From NCBI GenBank assembly GCA_029939505.1, contig JAOZSV010000017.1, positions 1-36,923 of the forward strand: a stretch of DNA of 36,923 nucleotides. The letters run 5' to 3'. Each line of letters begins with the position of its first letter. Positions within the stretch are counted from its first letter, which is position 1. The stretch comes from Thiotrichaceae bacterium. GTDB taxonomy: Bacteria; Pseudomonadota; Gammaproteobacteria; Beggiatoales; Beggiatoaceae. A program made the position numbers and the translations under genes. Positions 33,249 through 36,923 of this stretch are shown here, piece after piece. The notes beneath the pieces were generated by a model. That model was not told where the DNA came from and searched no databases. It worked only from the letters and a program-made list of their open reading frames with translations.

Positions 33249-34249
33249 TAACTGATTCCCAACACCGTTTGTTCTAATTTCTGAAATGGCAAAGAAAGTG
33301 TCTCAAACAGAAAACTTAAATCATCAGTGACTTCTTTGACTTCAACACCTTCAGGCGTTAACTTATTAAAATAAAAATGGGTTTGCTCCTTTATACTTCT
33401 ATCACTATAAACTTTTAAAGCTTCTATCATATACGGGCTATGCGAATTGATGATGACATAAACTTTATGCTGTTTAACTAAATTGACAATCAATTCTGCC
33501 AGTAACAGTTGCCATTCTGGATGTAAATGATTTTCAGGTTCATCAATTATCAATAAATGATCAGGTTTCAATTTGTGGTTTTCAGCTAATTTTTGCAACA
33601 AACCAAAATATTTAATACCTGTGGCTACATTCATCAGTAATATAGATTCATTTTGGCGTTGAAACACGATTCGTTTATCGCGTTGTTCAAAACTGCCCTG
33701 AATTATCTGACGAATATTTTTCACTAAATCATTCGTTTGTGAATCTTTATCAACTGGTATATTGGTAATTTTTAGATAAATATCCCAAAAAATATAAGGA
33801 TATTTAATTGAAGACGATACGATGTTTTGAGTCATTTCTTGATTTTGTTTGAGACGTAAAACGGTATCAAAAAAATCAACTAAATCCCACACTAAGGGAG
33901 TTTGAATAAAAACGCTCTCTCTAAAAAAATGGGATGATTCTGGCTGGCAACAATCAAAGCGTACACATTGATGTTGAGAAAAATCGACTGAACATAAGGG
34001 GATATCCTTATCTTGTATGCTCACTTCACCCTGACTTGATATTTGTGAATCAAACACTAAGTTCACCATCGTATTCATAAACTGGCAGTGCTGGTTAGCC
34101 GTCGCCATGTTGTTTGCTTTGATGATGCTAAAAATAACCTTACCAATAGTGCTTTTCCCAGTATCATTTTCACCAGCAATCACTGTTAAGCCATCCAGAA
34201 TAATTGTCGCGTTTGGCAATGGTCCTATTTTTTTAATGGTAATTTCCAT
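33248..34249 (-). CDS. AAA ATPase (OLD-like, compact), 333 aa
   Basis: Walker A GENDTGKS (26-33), an extended central region, Walker B HLLIIDEPENHLHPEW (DEPE 236-239) and INSHSPYMIEAL with H270. It lacks a TOPRIM domain. Of the window's ATPases it looks nearest in layout to the 458-aa one (ENDTGKS / SNNTGKT start, DEPE-N-HP). It forms an operon with the downstream nuclease. Upstream is the family R repeat that follows the frameshifted methyltransferase. Confidence 0.8.
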   Translation of the reverse strand: MEITIKKIGPLPNATIILDGLTVIAGENDTGKSTIGKVIFSIIKANNMATANQHCQFMNTMVNLVFDSQISSQGEVSIQDKDIPLCSVDFSQHQCVRFDCCQPESSHFFRESVFIQTPLVWDLVDFFDTVLRLKQNQEMTQNIVSSSIKYPYIFWDIYLKITNIPVDKDSQTNDLVKNIRQIIQGSFEQRDKRIVFQRQNESILLMNVATGIKYFGLLQKLAENHKLKPDHLLIIDEPENHLHPEWQLLLAELIVNLVKQHKVYVIINSHSPYMIEALKVYSDRSIKEQTHFYFNKLTPEGVEVKEVTDDLSFLFETLSLPFQKLEQTVLGIS

Positions 34250-34283
34250 AGTTTATTGAATTTTTGAGCAAAGTTTTAGCACG

Positions 34284-34397
34284 GTAGGGTGTATAAGCGA
34301 AGCGTCATACACCAAAACAAAAAAATAACAAGATTATAGAAATATTGTGGTATGAATGGCGTATATGGTGCATGACGCTATCGCTTATGCACCCTAC
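34284..34397. repeat. 114-bp palindromic element (family R)
   Basis: Ends are inverted repeats of about 30 bp: TAGGGTGTATAAGCGAAGCG near the left, ATCGCTTATGCACCCTAC at the right. Fills the gap between the ATPase start and the methyltransferase stop. A deleted copy is at 31850-31907. Confidence 0.8.
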
Positions 34398-34410
34398 GAA
34401 TTCTGATTTA

Positions 34411-35228
34411 TTAATCAGACATATGTGGCTTACGAGTTTGGTATACTTCATATTCACAATAGATAACCATAGAATCCCTGTTCTTTCTAAAAATTAATTG
34501 CAACAAGTAAAAGGGATACATCGTAAACTCATTTATAAGATAGCGAAACCAATAAGGAAAATTGGTTTTAAACTTTATCTGTTTTGTCCCACCAGCTGAT
34601 GATAGTTCTGTTTGCTCATTTTTGCTTAAAGATGTTTTCCATCCATCACTCTTCTTAACTAAGTAATTAGACAACTCAAAAAGCAGGTTTGACAATGGAT
34701 AAGTTAGCCCAGCTATGTTTTTAACCATAAATCCGTTAGCTGTAGCAATATTCTCAAAATCTTCAAACTCAAAACGCCTGTAATGCCCAGCAGTTTCATC
34801 TTCAATGCCCCAATACTTCATACTTGACGGCACCAATGAAACAATTACCCCCCCCTATTTAAGAATGATTCGCATTTACAAAAATATTGTTCCAGAAGTT
34901 CATCTGACAAATGTTCAATGACATGAGAAGAAATAATGACATCCACTTTCGCACCTCTATAGTCAAAGAAGTCTGCTTCTTCAACTTGGTACATGCCATC
35001 CTTAATATAGGAACCATTCTTTTTTCTATTTAGATCACAAGCTGTTTCACTTAAATCAAAGCCAATACCACTCATCCCAGAATTGAGTAGCATAGCAGAA
35101 ATATTACCATTTCCAGAACCTAATTCTATGAATGTTGTTTTCCGCAATTTTTTTAGCCTGCGTTCCAAATACATATTTTGCAAAATATTTCCAGGAGCCA
35201 GATTATAAGTCAATTTTTCGTGTTTCAT
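34411..35228 (-). pseudogene. SAM-dependent methyltransferase with a poly-G frameshift
   Basis: N-terminal part (from 35228): APGNILQNMYLERRLKKLR, then motif I FIELGSGNGN and ISSHVIEHLSDELL. It reads FLNRGG and stops at a run of eight G on the coding strand (34848-34855). One extra G would give FLNRGGVIVSLVPSSMKYWGIEDETAGHYRRF and join the C-terminal frame (34836-34411), a continuous protein of about 272 aa. This is either a natural off-phase of a contingency tract, a true mutation or a homopolymer error. It follows the radical SAM gene by about 12 bp, so they are probably one operon. Confidence 0.85.
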
Positions 35229-35240
35229 ACCTTTTCTCTG

Positions 35241-36371
35241 CTAGATAAACCGATCAAATTCATCAACTGTATCAACTTCTTTTCCATCATTAATTGCCCT
35301 GACAATATTGATAATCTCAAGGTTAGACTCATGTCTAAGACAATGAAACGTACACTGCTTGCTTGGATTTAAGAAGTCCATAATCTCTTTACGCCCTTCC
35401 CCATGCCACATTTCAGAAAAAGAGTGGTTATTCAAATCTCCAATCCGAAAAGGTTCTTTTGCCCTCCAATATGGACAAACGAATACACCTGAAGGACAAA
35501 TCAAAGTTCTAAGTTCAGCAACAGGGCATATATTATAATTTTTTGGCTGTACTAACTGTTTTCCTTCCAGTGAAAAATCAAGATTGATTGCTTTCGTGAT
35601 TGAAAAATCATCCGTTACCAAATCATCTAAACGAGCAATTTCTTCTTTAGCTTGCGACATTAACATTTCATCTTGTACCATAAGAGCATGATCAATACCA
35701 TCACGAAATCGGTAACTGGGTTTAATTTCAAAATAATCACAGCCAATATCTCTAGCTAATTTAGCCGCTTGGTAGATTTCATGTATGTTTGATACCAGCC
35801 CTGGACCATCTTTAGGCGTTTGAATTAAAAATGAATAACCCAACTTGCCCTGTTTAATTTCAGCAAGTAATCTCATATTTTCAACAATACTATCAAACTT
35901 TGACTTCCCACCTTTTGAAGGTCTTAATACCTTGAAAGTTTCACTCGTAGCAGCATCCATAGATACGCGTGTCCAGCTTGAATACATGGCTATTTGTTTC
36001 AAATATTTCCGAATAAACGTACCATTTGTCGTTATTCCAAGATGAATATCATGTTCCCCCAAATATTCCATGAAATCACCTATTATAGGATGCACCAATG
36101 GTTCACCACCCCCAATCAATACCACCCCTTTAATTCCATTTTCATAAAATTCTTGGCCTAATTGCATTAAACGTTCATTCGTAAATCGGTTGTTAGTCTT
36201 CATCATGTCTTCACTGATACACCCTGGGCATGCCAAATCACACGCCTCTGTCGTATCCAGTTCAACAACTAATGGACTTTCACTACCTACAACAGCCCAA
36301 TCTGTTTTCTGTATTTTCTCAATGACAAAATCTTGATGTAATTTTGAAATCAAGTTCATTTTTTTTGGCAT
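35241..36371 (-). CDS. Radical SAM protein with SPASM-like C-terminus
   Basis: 376 aa. The CxxxCxxC cluster motif is ACDLACPGC (C44, C48, C51), preceded by ELDTTEACD; GGGEP (86-90) binds SAM; ITTNGT and RVSMDA follow in the barrel. The C-terminal NICPVAELRTLICPSGVFVCPYW plus later cysteines (CTFHCLRH) look like an auxiliary Fe-S (SPASM/twitch) domain. These enzymes modify peptides, sugars or cofactors; the substrate is not evident. It is the first gene of the minus-strand operon leading to the methyltransferase. Confidence 0.85.
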   Translation of the reverse strand: MPKKMNLISKLHQDFVIEKIQKTDWAVVGSESPLVVELDTTEACDLACPGCISEDMMKTNNRFTNERLMQLGQEFYENGIKGVVLIGGGEPLVHPIIGDFMEYLGEHDIHLGITTNGTFIRKYLKQIAMYSSWTRVSMDAATSETFKVLRPSKGGKSKFDSIVENMRLLAEIKQGKLGYSFLIQTPKDGPGLVSNIHEIYQAAKLARDIGCDYFEIKPSYRFRDGIDHALMVQDEMLMSQAKEEIARLDDLVTDDFSITKAINLDFSLEGKQLVQPKNYNICPVAELRTLICPSGVFVCPYWRAKEPFRIGDLNNHSFSEMWHGEGRKEIMDFLNPSKQCTFHCLRHESNLEIINIVRAINDGKEVDTVDEFDRFI

Positions 36372-36390
36372 AATTTTATACCCTAGTTGT

Positions 36391-36530
36391 CTAATGTGGT
36401 CTTATTGCAGAATCAATGGGGTCAGATTCGATTGATTTAACTAGAACAAAACGAGGATGACGTGCCATATTTATTTAAGAAAAACATTTATTTAAATAAT
36501 CAATAAATCGAGTCTGATCCCATTTATTCT
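36391..36530 (-). mobile_element. Relic of a REP-associated (Y1) transposase element
   Basis: Inverted ends GGGGTCAGATTCGATT (36419-36434) and AATCGAGTCTGATCCCA (about 36506-36522) with only about 90 bp between. On the minus strand, ATG 36466-36468 opens MARHPRFVLV, the usual N-terminus of REP-associated tyrosine transposases, and stops after 25 codons. The interior of the gene is deleted. Confidence 0.6.
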
Positions 36531-36553
36531 AACGGTTTTTAACTTAACTCATT

Positions 36554-36643
36554 AGACTTGTCCCTTTATAAGCTAAGTTATTGATTTGTATCGTTTTTAT
36601 ATTTAGTATTTTCAAGGGTTTACGCTTATTAAGGGACAAGTCT
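36554..36643. mobile_element. 90-bp MITE related to the IS at 21344-22701
   Basis: Terminal inverted repeats AGACTTGTCCCTTTATAAGC (left) and nearly the same in reverse (right) share the first 11 bases with the IS ends. It is flanked by ATT direct repeats (36551-36553, 36644-36646), the same target type. It has no coding capacity and is probably mobilised by that transposase or a close relative. Confidence 0.85.
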
Positions 36644-36647
36644 ATTA

Positions 36648-36775
36648 ATGAACCTATCCCGCCCTAATTCGTTTTTAATTTTAGAATTCGAGGCTAAAGT
36701 TTTTTCTTTAAAAAAACTTTAGCCTCGAACCGATTTTTAAAAAAATCGCTTGACGCTTTTCTCAAAAATCAGGAG
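36648..36775. repeat. Partial family P element
   Basis: The left end ATGAACCTATCCCGCCCTAA matches the terminus at 1121. The interior has a strong hairpin CGAGGCTAAAGTTTTTT / AAAACTTTAGCCTCG (36689-36727) and a second small one (CGATTTTT / AAAAATCG). The right terminus is not seen. It begins 4 bp after the MITE. Confidence 0.6.
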
Positions 36776-36808
36776 AGTTTTATTTTGGTAATTACTCAGC
36801 TCTAAATT

Positions 36809-36905
36809 GAGTACAACGGATTAGGGAATACAACGGATTTATCATCCTCAAATGACAATCATTGAGCGCAACTCCGGTAAGTATCCGTTCATCCGTTGTA
36901 CTAAA
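36809..36905. repeat. Imperfect inverted repeat of about 95 bp
   Basis: The left arm GTACAACGGATTAGGGA and right arm TCCGTTCATCCGTTGTAC pair imperfectly; ATACAACGG and CCGTTGTA repeats recur inside. Nothing coding is seen between the radical SAM gene and the window end; the 550 bp consist of four small elements in a row. Confidence 0.5.
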
Positions 36906-36923
36906 TCAAGTTGAAAAATCCGT

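Noticed and set aside
34845-34858. Treating the poly-G frameshift as certain phase variation
   Set aside because: A homopolymer sequencing or assembly error gives the same picture; kept as a finding to be checked in reads, not as an established fact.
1-36923. CRISPR array
   Set aside because: Repeats in the window are palindromic elements or long duplicated gene pieces at irregular spacing; no regularly spaced short repeats were seen.
1-36923. tRNA, rRNA or integrase-type attachment sites
   Set aside because: No tRNA-like cloverleaf, rRNA segment or tyrosine integrase gene was recognised, so a classical genomic island boundary cannot be claimed.

Overview
The window is AT-rich chromosomal DNA from a Gram-negative bacterium. 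It carries a surface-polysaccharide (O-antigen, ECA or LPS-like) biosynthesis locus that has been heavily invaded by small defence-type gene pairs, insertion sequences and palindromic repeats. A WecE/RffA sugar aminotransferase, GT-C-like membrane proteins, a GT2 transferase with a C-terminal membrane anchor and an LPG-synthase-like flippase point to a gammaproteobacterium. The density of palindromic repeats and decayed genes would suit a large sulfur bacterium (Beggiatoa/Thiomargarita type). That taxonomic guess is inference, not something the sequence proves. Almost every cellular gene is on the minus strand; only the transposase genes are on the plus strand.

Layout. 1-1350: an orphan PD-(D/E)XK-like nuclease and nested palindromic elements. 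1354-6265: a polytopic membrane protein, wecE and a methyltransferase, split by a HEPN-domain gene pair (4454-5498). 6271-9860: a large membrane protein, a methyltransferase and a truncated nuclease (block A). 9863-11802: a Septu-type ptuA/ptuB pair. 11962-15469: a second, partly decayed copy of the same three genes (block B). 15448-17051: an ATPase plus PD-(D/E)XK pair. 17105-19476: the full-length nuclease of block A's truncated gene, then an ATPase plus DUF4276 pair. 19647-22994: a flippase-like protein and a GT2 gene split by a DDE insertion sequence. 22991-26046: an ATPase gene split by an IS607-type element carrying a serine recombinase and TnpB. 26084-28007: another ATPase plus nuclease pair. 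28083-30770: ATP-grasp ligase and aldehyde dehydrogenase. 30901-31758: a methyltransferase. 31990-32485: BrnT/BrnA toxin-antitoxin. 32706-34249: another ATPase plus nuclease pair. 34411-36371: a frameshifted methyltransferase and a radical SAM protein. 36391-36923: a cluster of miniature elements.

The main observation is that six SMC/OLD-like AAA ATPase genes, each followed by a nuclease-like or DUF4276 partner (one partner only a remnant), sit inside one polysaccharide locus. Several of these cassettes are flanked by 60-110 bp direct repeats made of pieces of the host genes at the junction. At wecE the remnant start still occupies the native position behind a good Shine-Dalgarno sequence, while the intact gene has been displaced past the cassette. 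This resembles insertion with long target duplication as described for restriction-modification genes. I read it as repeated capture of compact defence modules by a surface-glycan locus, followed by decay through IS insertion, deletion and gene conversion.
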